Shown: positions 1-8,025, counted from the first letter of the stretch. The stretch: 11,130 bases of DNA from Actinomycetota bacterium (GCA_018897225.1 JAHILC010000044.1:1-11130), one strand, 5' to 3'. Program-made: numbers and translations. The notes: generated from the sequence alone by a model not told the origin.

Positions 1-1
1 A

Positions 2-541
2 CTTGGATTTGACAGTGATAAAGAAACTGTATTTCAAAATCAGATCAATTTTATTCAGAAAAGTGGAATTATTATTGCAATGGTTGGGCTTCTTAATGTA
101 TCTCCAAAAAGCAGGTTATATGAGAGACTAAAAAAAACTAACAGGCTAGTTGAAAAAAATTCAGGCAGTAATGGGAAACTATCTGAATTGAACTTTATTC
201 CTATAATGAATGCTAATAAGCTTATCGACGGTTATAATGATGTATTGGCTACCATTTATTCCCCAAGGTTTTATTATGCAAGAGTAAAAACATTCTTACG
301 TGAATATAGGCCTAAAAAGGTAAGACCTCCAAAGGTTCGTTTTTATCATGTCAGGGGTTTATTTTCCTCAATATGGTTTCTGGGAATAAGAGAAAACGGC
401 AGACATTATTATTGGAAGTTAATTTGGTGGAGCATATTTAAAAGACCAGGTCTCCTGCACTATGCCATAGGTTTACCTCTTGGTTTGTTACATTTTAAAG
501 CGTTAGCATGGGCTAAACAGTATAATACTTATTTTAGATAG
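2..541 (+). CDS. Radical SAM / B12-binding protein, DUF4070 type, C-terminal fragment
   Basis: Frame 2 is open from the first complete codon at position 2, so the gene runs off the left edge; the ATG at 80 is internal. About 179 residues remain. The start reads LGFDSDKETVF...IQKSGIIIAMVGLLNVSPKSRLYERL, which matches the end of the radical SAM barrel in B12-binding radical SAM proteins (the usual form is GFDSD...F...Q..GI..AMVGLL.A.P.TRLYERL). It is followed by the DUF4070-like tail with FIPIMNANKLIDGYNDVL and IYSPRFYYARVKTFLREY, then a Trp- and Tyr-rich basic stretch (WKLIWWSIFKRP). The CxxxCxxC cluster motif and the cobalamin domain would lie upstream and cannot be seen. The substrate is unknown; family members mostly modify lipids or small molecules. 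A terminator-like hairpin and a separate promoter follow, so it is probably not co-transcribed with the ABC genes. Family call is fairly secure, function is not. Confidence 0.85.
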   Translation, partial: LGFDSDKETVFQNQINFIQKSGIIIAMVGLLNVSPKSRLYERLKKTNRLVEKNSGSNGKLSELNFIPIMNANKLIDGYNDVLATIYSPRFYYARVKTFLREYRPKKVRPPKVRFYHVRGLFSSIWFLGIRENGRHYYWKLIWWSIFKRPGLLHYAIGLPLGLLHFKALAWAKQYNTYFR

Positions 542-568
542 AATTAATTTATAATTATCTTATTACAA

Positions 569-595
569 GCTTAAATAAATCTTTTAAGCATTTTT
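569..595 (+). terminator. Weak intrinsic terminator after the radical SAM gene
   Basis: GCTTAAA (569-575) and TTTAAGC (583-589) form a perfect 7-bp stem with a 7-nt loop. One A and then five Ts (591-595) follow. It lies 28 nt after the stop codon. The stem has only two G-C pairs, so termination may be partial. Confidence 0.5.
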
Positions 596-665
596 AGTTT
601 ATAACTCGGCTTTATAGACCAACTACGTAACTTTTTATATTTAGATCTTCTTTTTTTAGGGAAAA

Positions 666-684
666 ATATCCTGACATATCCTGA
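666..684 (+). repeat. Pair of 9-bp direct repeats upstream of the ABC promoter
   Basis: ATATCCTGA occurs at 666-674 and again at 676-684. The repeat pitch is exactly 10 bp, so both copies face the same side of the helix. The second copy ends 8 bp before the -35 box at 693. This position and phasing suit an activator or response-regulator site for the exporter genes. The binding role is inferred; the repeats themselves are directly visible. Confidence 0.5.
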
Positions 685-692
685 TTTATGCT

Positions 693-721
693 TTGACATA
701 ATTATTATGCAGATATATCAT
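693..721 (+). promoter_or_regulatory. Sigma-A-type promoter for the ABC exporter operon
   Basis: A perfect -35 box TTGACA (693-698) is followed by a 17-bp spacer and the -10 box TATCAT (716-721), which has one mismatch to TATAAT. Transcription would start near 728, giving a leader of about 50 nt before the ATG at 779. A purine-rich AAAAGGAA site sits about 10 nt before that ATG. This is the strongest promoter match I see in the window. Confidence 0.7.
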
Positions 722-778
722 AGCGAACTATTGATATTAATATTTTCATTTGTTTAATAAAGAAAAGGAAAAAATTTC

Positions 779-3028
779 ATGGTCAGATTGGCAAAATATT
801 TAAAGCCATTTATACCCATGATTTTGATCGCTGTTGTTCTTCTGTTTGTGCAGGCATTAAGTGACCTGACCCTTCCTGACTATATGTCAAATATAATAAA
901 CAATGGAATACAGCAAGGCGGCATAGTGAATTCAGTACCAGAAGCAATCCGCTTAAATGAAATGAAGAAAATCACTTTGTTTATGAATGAAAATGATAAA
1001 GAAGAAGTGTTGAAGAATTATACTCTTATTGATAATGCTTCTTCCGATTATGATAAATATTTAAAGAAGTATCCGCAGCTTGAAAAAGAGGCAATTTTGG
1101 TACTTAATAAAACAGATAAGAAAGAAATAGCCAAAATTAATCCTCTGATGGGCAAGGCATTTCTTGCTGTTTCAGGAATTGAACAGATTATAGAAGATCC
1201 CGCAAAGGCAGCTGCTGCAGGCAGCAGCTTAGGCTTTGATTTGTCAAAGCTTCCTTCAGGTATTACTTCAGATCAGATTTTTATAATGCTTGCCCAGATG
1301 CCTGCCGGAAACCTTTCAAAAATCCAGACTGCAATGAATGAAAAGTTTAACGTCCTGGGAGACAAGATGATAACTCAGATGGCTGTTGGTTCTGTAAAGG
1401 CAGAATATTCGGCGCTTGGAATGGATGTAAACAAGCTTCAGAGTAATTATATCTGGAAAATCGGGATCTTAATGCTGCTTCTGTCACTTTTATCGGCTGC
1501 AAGCACTATTGGGGTTGGTTACTTTTCTGCAATGACCGCAGCGGGACTTGCAAAAAATCTGCGTAAAAAGGTATTTGATAAAGTTTCAAGCTTTTCAAAT
1601 ACAGAGTTTGATAAATTTTCCACTGCTTCACTTATCACGAGGTCAACTAATGACATCACCCAAATTCAAATGCTTGCTATTATACTTATCAGGGTAGTTT
1701 GTTATGCACCTATTATGGGTATCGGAGGCACAATCCGCGCACTTGGCAAAAGCACATCAATGTCATGGATCATTGCTGTTGCCGTAATTATCCTTATCGG
1801 CATAATACTTATTGTTTTTTCAATATCCCTTCCGAAATTCAGGATCATCCAGAGCCTGATTGACCGGCTTAATCTGGTTACTCGTGAAAACCTCTCAGGG
1901 ATGTTGGTCATAAGGTCATTTAACACGCAGAAGTTTGAGGAAAACCGTTTTGATAAAGCTAACATTGACCTTACTAAGACAACACTTTTTGTCAACAGGA
2001 TTATGGTGGTAATGATGCCGGCAATGATGCTTATAATGAACGGTCTGACTTTACTTATTATCTGGGTTGGTGCACATCAAGTTGAAAAAGCTGCCATGCA
2101 GGTTGGTGATATAATGGCGTTTATGCAATATGCGATGCTGATTGTTATTTCCTTTCTTATGCTTTCAATAATGTTCATTATGGTTCCGAGAGCTTCTGTT
2201 TCTGCCGTCCGTGTTGCTGATGTACTGGAAACCGAGACCCTTATCAATGATCCGCAAAATCCAAAACAATTTGGCAGTGATAGCCATGGCTTAATTGAAT
2301 TTAAGAATGTTTCATTTCGTTACCCTGGCGCTGAAGAGGACGTGCTGCATGATATTAACTTTACTGCAAAGCCCGGAAAGTCAACTGCAATTATTGGCGC
2401 TACCGGTGCAGGTAAATCAACGCTTGTTAACCTTATCCCGCGCTTCTACGATGTCACTGAAGGCGGTGTATTCATAGATGGGGTGGATATCAGGGAAATC
2501 AAACAGCATGATTTGCGCGATAAAATTGGGTATGTTCCGCAGAAGAGCTTGCTGTTTACCGGCACCATTGAAAGCAATCTACGCTATGCTGACGAAAATG
2601 CAAGCGATGAACAGTTAAAAACAGCGGCTGAAGTAGCACAGGCATTAGATTTCATCAATGAAAAGCCTGAAGGCTTTGAAAGCAGGATTTCGCAGGCAGG
2701 TTCAAATGTATCAGGGGGCCAGAATCAGAGGCTTTCAATCGCACGAGCGCTGGTTAAAAATCCTGACATATATATCTTCGACGACTGCTTCTCTGCCCTG
2801 GATTTTAAAACAGATGCCGAACTCCGGAAAGCAATCAAATCACACGCAGGTAAAAGCACAATGCTTCTAATTGCACAGCGTGTTGGAACAGTTATGAAGG
2901 CTGACCAGATTATTGTTCTTGACCATGGCCGAATTGTAGGTAAGGGCACCCATACCGAGCTTATGGCGTCCTGCGAAACTTACAGGGAAATTGCCCTGTC
3001 ACAGTTCAGCAAGGAGGAATTGGCATGA
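779..3028 (+). CDS. ABC exporter half-transporter, large subunit with degenerate ATP site
   Basis: 749 residues, a fused membrane domain and ATPase of the multidrug/lipid exporter type. TM1 lies near 12-28 and TM2 near 226-250. Between them is a ~185-residue soluble insert (about 38-222) that should face outside, seen in a Clostridia/Bacilli subgroup of exporters. TM3 to TM6 lie near 298-318, 327-350, 408-432 and 446-470. The ATPase has Walker A GATGAGKST (540-548), Q-loop Gln588, signature VSGGQ (644-648) and Walker B ending in Asp668. The next residue, normally the catalytic Glu, is Asp669, and the switch His is Gln700 (LLIAQR). This subunit therefore contributes the weak ATP site of a heterodimer; it is not broken. 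Its stop overlaps the start of the next gene by ATGA, so the two are translationally coupled and probably form one transporter. The substrate cannot be told from sequence. Confidence 0.93.
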   Translation: MVRLAKYLKPFIPMILIAVVLLFVQALSDLTLPDYMSNIINNGIQQGGIVNSVPEAIRLNEMKKITLFMNENDKEEVLKNYTLIDNASSDYDKYLKKYPQLEKEAILVLNKTDKKEIAKINPLMGKAFLAVSGIEQIIEDPAKAAAAGSSLGFDLSKLPSGITSDQIFIMLAQMPAGNLSKIQTAMNEKFNVLGDKMITQMAVGSVKAEYSALGMDVNKLQSNYIWKIGILMLLLSLLSAASTIGVGYFSAMTAAGLAKNLRKKVFDKVSSFSNTEFDKFSTASLITRSTNDITQIQMLAIILIRVVCYAPIMGIGGTIRALGKSTSMSWIIAVAVIILIGIILIVFSISLPKFRIIQSLIDRLNLVTRENLSGMLVIRSFNTQKFEENRFDKANIDLTKTTLFVNRIMVVMMPAMMLIMNGLTLLIIWVGAHQVEKAAMQVGDIMAFMQYAMLIVISFLMLSIMFIMVPRASVSAVRVADVLETETLINDPQNPKQFGSDSHGLIEFKNVSFRYPGAEEDVLHDINFTAKPGKSTAIIGATGAGKSTLVNLIPRFYDVTEGGVFIDGVDIREIKQHDLRDKIGYVPQKSLLFTGTIESNLRYADENASDEQLKTAAEVAQALDFINEKPEGFESRISQAGSNVSGGQNQRLSIARALVKNPDIYIFDDCFSALDFKTDAELRKAIKSHAGKSTMLLIAQRVGTVMKADQIIVLDHGRIVGKGTHTELMASCETYREIALSQFSKEELA

Positions 3029-4926
3029 GCAATCAAAGCAGCAGGCCATTACCACAGCACCCACCATTTAGTGGCATGGGGGGAAGACCCGGTGGACCGG
3101 GTGGGCCTGGTGGTTTCCAGATGAAAGCTGAAAAACCCCGTGACTTTAAAGGAACAATGGGCAAACTCTTTAAATACATCAGCGAGTACAAATTACCGGT
3201 AATCATCGTCATAGTATTTGCTGTGGCATCAACAGCATTTGCTATTGCCGGGCCGAAAATTTTAGGTAAAGCTACCACAAAGCTCTTCGAAGGTATTATG
3301 GGCAAAATAGCCGGGACAGGTTCGGGCGTTGATTTCAGTTATATTGGTAAAATTATTCTGGTTCTTGTAGGTTTGTATTTGCTTTCATCGCTTTTTACTT
3401 ATATCCAGGGCTGGGTAATGTCAAGCGTTTCAATGAAAATAACCTACCGCTTTAGAAAAGATATATCCGAAAAAATCAACCGTATGCCATTAAAATATTT
3501 CGATGGAACTAATCATGGGGAAGTGCTCTCCCGTGTTACAAATGATGTTGATGCAGTCAGCCAGACGCTGAACCAGAACTTAACACAAATCATCACTTCC
3601 GTAATTACCGTTATCGGTGTAATGATTATGATGTTTACCATAAACTGGCTTATGACCCTTGTAACTCTCCTGATAATCCCTATTGCCTTTATAATTATTA
3701 TGGTTATTATCAAACGCTCTCAAAGATACTTTAAACAACAGCAGGATTCTCTAGGCAACGTTAACGGACATGTTGAGGAGATGTACGGCGGGCATAATAT
3801 AATGAAAGCATTTAACGGTGAAGCAAAAAGCTCTGAGAAGTTTGACGGGTATAATAATACACTTTTTGGATCAGCATGGAAATCGCAGTTTTTTTCCGGA
3901 ATGATGATGCCATTGATGTTTTTTATTGGAAATCTTGGTTATGTTGCGGTAAGTGTGTTTGGCGGCTGGCTTACGATTCAAGGAAAAATAGCCATTGGTG
4001 ATATCCTGGCATTTATTCTGTATGTCCGTGCATTCACTCAACCGATTTCACAGCTTGCCAATATATCAAATGTTCTTCAACAGACTGCTGCTGCGGCAGA
4101 GCGCGTTTTTGAGTTCTTAGGCGAAGCAGAGGAAATACCCGATACAAGCACACCAGTTAAGCTTGACTCCATATCAGGAAATATAGAATTTAAAAATGTA
4201 TATTTCGGATACAATCCTGACCAAATTATTATCAAAGGCTTTTCAGTTAAAGTTAAACCAGGACAGAAGATAGCGATTGTAGGCCCCACGGGAGCAGGCA
4301 AGACCACAATAGTTAAACTGCTCATGCGTTTTTATGACGTAAATGACGGCACCATTCTTGTTGAAGGCCATAACATCAAGGATTTCTCACGATACGACCT
4401 TCGCAAAATGTTCGGTATGGTATTGCAGGAAACATGGCTGTATAACGATACAATTCTGGAAAACATCCGCTACAGCAGCTGGGATGCAACAGACGAGGAA
4501 GTCTTTGAAAATGCAAAGGCGGCTCATGTTGATAATTTTGTCCATGCTCTGCCAAACGGTTATAATTTGGTGCTTAACGAGGAATCTACTAATTTATCTC
4601 AGGGACAAAAACAGCTTATCACTATTGCAAGAGCAATCCTTGCAAACCCGAAAATTCTTATTCTTGATGAAGCCACAAGTGCGGTTGATACACGCACTGA
4701 GTTACTGATTCAGAAGGCTATGGATAATCTGATGAAAAACCGTACCAGCTTTGTTATTGCACACAGGTTAAGCACAATCCGCAATGCTGACTTAATACTT
4801 GTAATGAATAATGGCGATATTGTCGAGCAGGGCAAACATGAAGAACTTCTGGCAAAGGGTGGTTTCTATGCCAACCTTTACAATAGCCAGTTTGAAATAA
4901 AATCTGAAAATACCTTTCAAGGATAA
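3025..4926 (+). CDS. ABC exporter half-transporter, partner subunit with catalytic Walker B and switch residues
   Basis: 633 residues. The start is fixed by a strong AAGGAGGA site (3011-3018) and the ATGA overlap with the preceding gene. The N-terminus is a flexible Gly/Pro-rich tail (RPGGPGGPGG, 21-30), typical of partners of the large-insert subunit. Six membrane segments follow: about 56-77, 107-128, 188-206, 209-229, 290-315 and 325-345. The ATPase has Walker A GPTGAGKTT (420-428), signature LSQGQ (524-528), Walker B LDE with catalytic Glu549, and switch His580 (IAHRLST). The second signature residue position is Gln where Gly is usual, and this signature faces the partner's degenerate Walker site. 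The consensus ATP site is therefore this subunit's Walker A/B plus the partner's VSGGQ. This arrangement matches heterodimeric exporters such as BmrCD, LmrCD and TM287/288. Drug, lipid or peptide export are all possible. Confidence 0.93.
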   Translation: MSNQSSRPLPQHPPFSGMGGRPGGPGGPGGFQMKAEKPRDFKGTMGKLFKYISEYKLPVIIVIVFAVASTAFAIAGPKILGKATTKLFEGIMGKIAGTGSGVDFSYIGKIILVLVGLYLLSSLFTYIQGWVMSSVSMKITYRFRKDISEKINRMPLKYFDGTNHGEVLSRVTNDVDAVSQTLNQNLTQIITSVITVIGVMIMMFTINWLMTLVTLLIIPIAFIIIMVIIKRSQRYFKQQQDSLGNVNGHVEEMYGGHNIMKAFNGEAKSSEKFDGYNNTLFGSAWKSQFFSGMMMPLMFFIGNLGYVAVSVFGGWLTIQGKIAIGDILAFILYVRAFTQPISQLANISNVLQQTAAAAERVFEFLGEAEEIPDTSTPVKLDSISGNIEFKNVYFGYNPDQIIIKGFSVKVKPGQKIAIVGPTGAGKTTIVKLLMRFYDVNDGTILVEGHNIKDFSRYDLRKMFGMVLQETWLYNDTILENIRYSSWDATDEEVFENAKAAHVDNFVHALPNGYNLVLNEESTNLSQGQKQLITIARAILANPKILILDEATSAVDTRTELLIQKAMDNLMKNRTSFVIAHRLSTIRNADLILVMNNGDIVEQGKHEELLAKGGFYANLYNSQFEIKSENTFQG

Positions 4927-5054
4927 ATTATTTCCTCATTGACAAAGAATAATATTGTTTCAGCTGAATAGAAAAATCTTTGTTGTTGATATATAATTTT
5001 TTTAAAGTTAAACACATATGATATTATTATTAAAATTTATAAAATTGTAATGAA

Positions 5055-5089
5055 GCTTTGACATTAGATGATCTACCGGATGGTATTAC
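5055..5089 (+). promoter_or_regulatory. Possible promoter for acsV-cooC
   Basis: A perfect TTGACA lies at 5058-5063 within GCTTTGACAT (5055-5064), the same decamer that carries the -35 box of the ABC promoter at 690-699. No good -10 box sits at 17 bp (TGGTAT, 5081-5086). An extended form TGG-TATTAC (5081-5089) is present, but with a 20-bp spacer. The -35 is convincing, the -10 is weak. It is placed correctly to drive acsV, 39 nt downstream. Confidence 0.4.
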
Positions 5090-5099
5090 ATTTAATGGC

Positions 5100-5113
5100 A
5101 TATCTGATATCTG
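5100..5113 (+). repeat. Tandem ATATCTG repeat before acsV
   Basis: ATATCTG occurs twice back to back (5100-5106, 5107-5113), ending 14 nt before the TTG at 5128. It would be in the leader of an acsV transcript starting at the candidate promoter. The role is unknown and a chance repeat in AT-rich DNA is possible. Confidence 0.3.
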
Positions 5114-5127
5114 CAAATAATTGAAGT

Positions 5128-7062
5128 TTGAAAAAAATAATGCTAGATAAAAAACATTTTTCAGTTAAACTCCTCCCCAGCGAAAAGATCATTAAAGTCC
5201 CCCAAAATTATAATTTAAGGCAGGCAATACTTGATGGCGGCATAGATATAGAATCTGCATGCGGGGGTGTTGGGACATGTGGAAGATGCAAAGTTCAAGT
5301 AAAAAGTGGCCGTATTTATTCAAAAAGAAATAAATTTATTAAAGGAAAAGAAAAAGAAGACGGTTATGTTTTATCTTGTTTGAGCAAGGTAAGAAGTGAT
5401 GCAGTTATATTTATACTGGAAAAGAAAAAAGTGAGAGCAAAGATTGAAGAGGGGAAGTTTGAAATTGATAAAAATAAAATTTATAGCGGTATTAATACAG
5501 ATGAACTTGCAGCAGTTGAAATAAAACCCTGGATAATAAAAGAAAGAATAAATGTTGAAAAGCCCACTTTGGATTATAATACTAGCGACCTATACAGGCT
5601 TAACAAAAGTTTAAAAACTACTTTAAACTTAAATGATGTACTTGTCCCATTAAATGTGATAAAAAAATTGCCCCATCTTTTAAGAGAGAATAACTGGGAA
5701 ATTGCAATAACATTAGATAAAAGCGCTAATACTATGATAAATATTCAACCACATAATAAAGAAAAAAAATGCTTTGGTTTTGCACTTGATATAGGAACAA
5801 CGACACTTGTGCTGCAGCTTGTGGATTTGGAAACAGGCGAAATTATTGGTTATGCTTCAGAATATAATCCACAGATAAGGTTTGGAGAAGATATAATCAA
5901 CAGGATTGTTTACTCAACAAAAAGTGGTGGCTTAAACAGACTCAGGGAAGCTGTTATTGGTTCAATAAATGATATGATACTTCGGCTTCTTACAAATTCG
6001 AATATTGATGAAGAAGATGTTGTTTCAATGGTTATAGCCGGTAATTCTACAATGATGCATCTTTTTTATGGAGTTCCTCCAAAATTTATAAGAGAGATGC
6101 CGTATGTTACAGTCACTAATAAATTTTTGAACACTTGTGTGGATGAATTGGGGCTTAAATATATTAAAAATGTCAAGGTTTACAATATCGAGGGAGTAGC
6201 AAGTTATTTAGGTGGAGATATTACATCTGGGGTCCTGGCTGTAAATATGTCAAAAAGAGAAGAACTTACTTTATTTATTGATCTTGGCACCAATGGGGAG
6301 CTGGTAGTAGGGAATTGTGAGTGGATGATGGGCTGCTCATGCTCAGCAGGTCCTGCTTTTGAAGGTGGAGGAGTAAGATGTGGCATCAGGGCTATTGATG
6401 GCGCTATTGAGAAAGTTTTTATAGATCAGAGTACGTACAAATGTTTTTTTAAGGTAATTGGCGGTGGTGAACCAATTGGAATTTGTGGCTCAGGATTAAT
6501 TGATTTAATAGGCGAAATGTTTTTAAAAGGTGTTATAGATAGAAAAGGGAAATTTAATACGGATATAGAAAATCCATACCTAAAATGCACTGATAATGAT
6601 TACAGGTATATTATTACAAATGCAGAAAATAGTGGAACCGGAGAAGATATTTTTATAAGTGAGGTTGATATTGATAATTTGATAAGGGCAAAAGCTGCTG
6701 TTTATTCAGGAATAAAGACACTTCTTGAAGATGTTGAGTTAAAGATAATTGATATTGATAAAGTATATGTAGCGGGTGGGCTTGGGAAAAACATCAACAT
6801 ACAAAATGCCATAATAATTGGAATGCTTCCGGATATAAATACAAACAAATATGTTTTTCTGGGAAATACCTCAGTTAAAGGCGCTTATCTATGTTTGCTA
6901 TCAGAAGATAAATACAAATATACTTCAGAAATAGCAAAAAACATTACTTATATAGAGCTGAGTGCAAGTATAAAATTTATGGATAGGTATATTGCAGGAT
7001 TATTTTTACCATATACAGATTTAAAAGAATTTCCATCTGTAGATTTGTTTTATTCACCTTAA
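5128..7062 (+). CDS. acsV: Reductive activator of corrinoid iron-sulfur protein (RACo, AcsV), DUF4445 ASKHA ATPase
   Basis: 644 residues. RACo uses ATP to drive an uphill one-electron reduction of inactive Co(II) corrinoid to methyl-accepting Co(I) in the AcsCD protein of the Wood-Ljungdahl pathway. The N-terminal domain (about 12-100) is a plant-type [2Fe-2S] ferredoxin fold with ligands Cys45, Cys51, Cys54 and Cys84 (C-x5-C-x2-C-x29-C). After a linker and middle domain comes an actin-like ATPase: DIGTTT from Asp221, IAGNSTMMHLFYGVPP, IDLGTNGE from Asp385, CSCSAGPAFEGGG from Cys403, GICGSGLIDL, and VYVAGGLG (546-553). Size and domain order match RACo, not the methylamine-pathway RamA, which carries C-terminal [4Fe-4S] clusters. 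The start is uncertain: TTG 5128 or in-frame ATG 5140, neither with a good Shine-Dalgarno site. cooC follows after 39 nt, so the two are probably co-transcribed. Base composition is visibly more AT-rich than the ABC genes. Confidence 0.93.
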   Translation: MKKIMLDKKHFSVKLLPSEKIIKVPQNYNLRQAILDGGIDIESACGGVGTCGRCKVQVKSGRIYSKRNKFIKGKEKEDGYVLSCLSKVRSDAVIFILEKKKVRAKIEEGKFEIDKNKIYSGINTDELAAVEIKPWIIKERINVEKPTLDYNTSDLYRLNKSLKTTLNLNDVLVPLNVIKKLPHLLRENNWEIAITLDKSANTMINIQPHNKEKKCFGFALDIGTTTLVLQLVDLETGEIIGYASEYNPQIRFGEDIINRIVYSTKSGGLNRLREAVIGSINDMILRLLTNSNIDEEDVVSMVIAGNSTMMHLFYGVPPKFIREMPYVTVTNKFLNTCVDELGLKYIKNVKVYNIEGVASYLGGDITSGVLAVNMSKREELTLFIDLGTNGELVVGNCEWMMGCSCSAGPAFEGGGVRCGIRAIDGAIEKVFIDQSTYKCFFKVIGGGEPIGICGSGLIDLIGEMFLKGVIDRKGKFNTDIENPYLKCTDNDYRYIITNAENSGTGEDIFISEVDIDNLIRAKAAVYSGIKTLLEDVELKIIDIDKVYVAGGLGKNINIQNAIIIGMLPDINTNKYVFLGNTSVKGAYLCLLSEDKYKYTSEIAKNITYIELSASIKFMDRYIAGLFLPYTDLKEFPSVDLFYSP

Positions 7063-7101
7063 CTAAATTTAACTAAACTAATTTTGAAAGGTAATTTAAA
7101 A

Positions 7102-7857
7102 ATGGGAATAAATATAGCTGTTGCAGGAAAAGGCGGAACAGGAAAAACAACTATAAGCGCATTACTGGTAAGAAATCTTATTAAGAAAAAAAATGGAAGT
7201 GTTTTAGCGCTGGATGCAGACCCTAATTCAAACTTAAATGAATTACTTGGTGTTAAAATAAGTAACACAGTTGGTCAACTTGTGGAGAATTTTAAAAAAA
7301 ATGGAGCAATAATTTCATCTGGAATATATAAAGACCAGATGGTTGAAATGAATATTCACCAGTCAATTATTGAGGGTAATGGTTTTGACTTACTAATTAT
7401 GGGCAGAGGTGAAGGTCCTGGATGTTATTGTGCAGCAAATAATTTATTTAAGAAATATATAGACGTGCTCCAGGATAGTTATGATTATATCGTAATGGAT
7501 AATGAAGCAGGAATGGAGCATTTAAGCCGTAAAACAACTCACAATGTAAAATATCTTCTAATAATATCCGATCCATCACTTAGAGGGATATTAACTGCTG
7601 CAAGATTAAGAGATTTATCAAAAGAATTACAAATAAATGTAGAAAAAGTATTTTTAATATTAAACAGAGTTAATGATGAGCTGGATGATAGATTATTAAA
7701 ATACATAAAAGAACAGAAATTTGAGATTTTAGGAACAATCTATACAGACAAAAATATCATTGATTTAGAATTATCCGGGAAACCTATTTTTGAATTGCCT
7801 GATAATAGTGTTTCTGTATCGCAGGTAAATAACATATTAAAAAGTCTTGGGCTATAA
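7102..7857 (+). CDS. cooC: CooC/AcsF-type nickel-insertion ATPase for CODH/ACS
   Basis: 251 residues from ATG 7102. I prefer this start to the in-frame TTG 7084 because GAAAGG (7086-7091) is correctly spaced for it and the protein then begins MGINIAVAGKGGTGKTT, as in the family. CooC is a MinD/SIMIBI-class dimeric P-loop ATPase that loads nickel into the C-cluster of CO dehydrogenase; the AcsF branch is linked to acetyl-CoA synthase activation. Visible motifs are the deviant Walker A GKGGTGKTT with signature Lys10, the nickel-binding CxC motif (Cys108-Tyr-Cys110 in GEGPGCYCAANN), and the Walker B/switch region DNEAGMEHLSR from Asp133. All key residues are present. It sits between acsV and acsD, so CODH/ACS maturation is its evident job. 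Whether its main client is AcsA or AcsB cannot be decided from sequence. Confidence 0.93.
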   Translation: MGINIAVAGKGGTGKTTISALLVRNLIKKKNGSVLALDADPNSNLNELLGVKISNTVGQLVENFKKNGAIISSGIYKDQMVEMNIHQSIIEGNGFDLLIMGRGEGPGCYCAANNLFKKYIDVLQDSYDYIVMDNEAGMEHLSRKTTHNVKYLLIISDPSLRGILTAARLRDLSKELQINVEKVFLILNRVNDELDDRLLKYIKEQKFEILGTIYTDKNIIDLELSGKPIFELPDNSVSVSQVNNILKSLGL

Positions 7858-8025
7858 AAACTTAAACTATAATTAGATTATATTTTATTAATTTTTCAGT
7901 TTTTTTTTATAAAATCCTATGGAGTTTTTTTAAAAAATGATAAAATATAAAAAATTGTGCGACACGTTACAAGGTAGTTACTATGTTTTCAAAGCTGCAA
8001 ATAATAAAAAAAGGAGAAATCTTAA
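7858..8025 (+). other. AT-rich gap between cooC and acsD with weak regulatory signals
   Basis: No gene is seen in these 168 bases. TCC-TAT-GGA near 7915-7923 followed by a T run could make a very weak hairpin, and a run of nine Ts lies just before it. TGA-TAAAAT (7938-7946) resembles an extended -10 box without a clear -35. TTGTGC (7955-7960), 18 bp, TACTAT (7979-7984) is another poor promoter-like pair. The gap is much longer than the others in the acs cluster (39, 27 and 1 nt), so a separate acsDAB transcript is possible but not shown. A strong AAGGAGA ribosome site (8011-8017) precedes acsD. Confidence 0.35.

Noticed and set aside
1702..1995. 97-codon minus-strand open frame inside the first ABC gene
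   Set aside because: It lies wholly inside a conserved membrane-domain coding region and its translation resembles no family I recognise.
2780..2878. First ABC subunit as a decayed pseudogene because catalytic Glu and switch His are missing
   Set aside because: The frame is full length, Walker A and signature are intact, and the partner has the complementary changes, as known for functional heterodimeric exporters.
4959..4968. Perfect 10-bp palindrome TTCAGCTGAA after the ABC operon, as operator or terminator
   Set aside because: It leaves no loop, has no T-run next to it, and is not close to a good promoter. A chance match is likely.
4927..5127. Intrinsic terminator for the ABC operon
   Set aside because: CAAAG/CTTTG (4943-4947 and 4978-4982) could pair and a T-run lies near 4998-5005, but the stem is only 5 bp with a long loop and the T-run is too far away.
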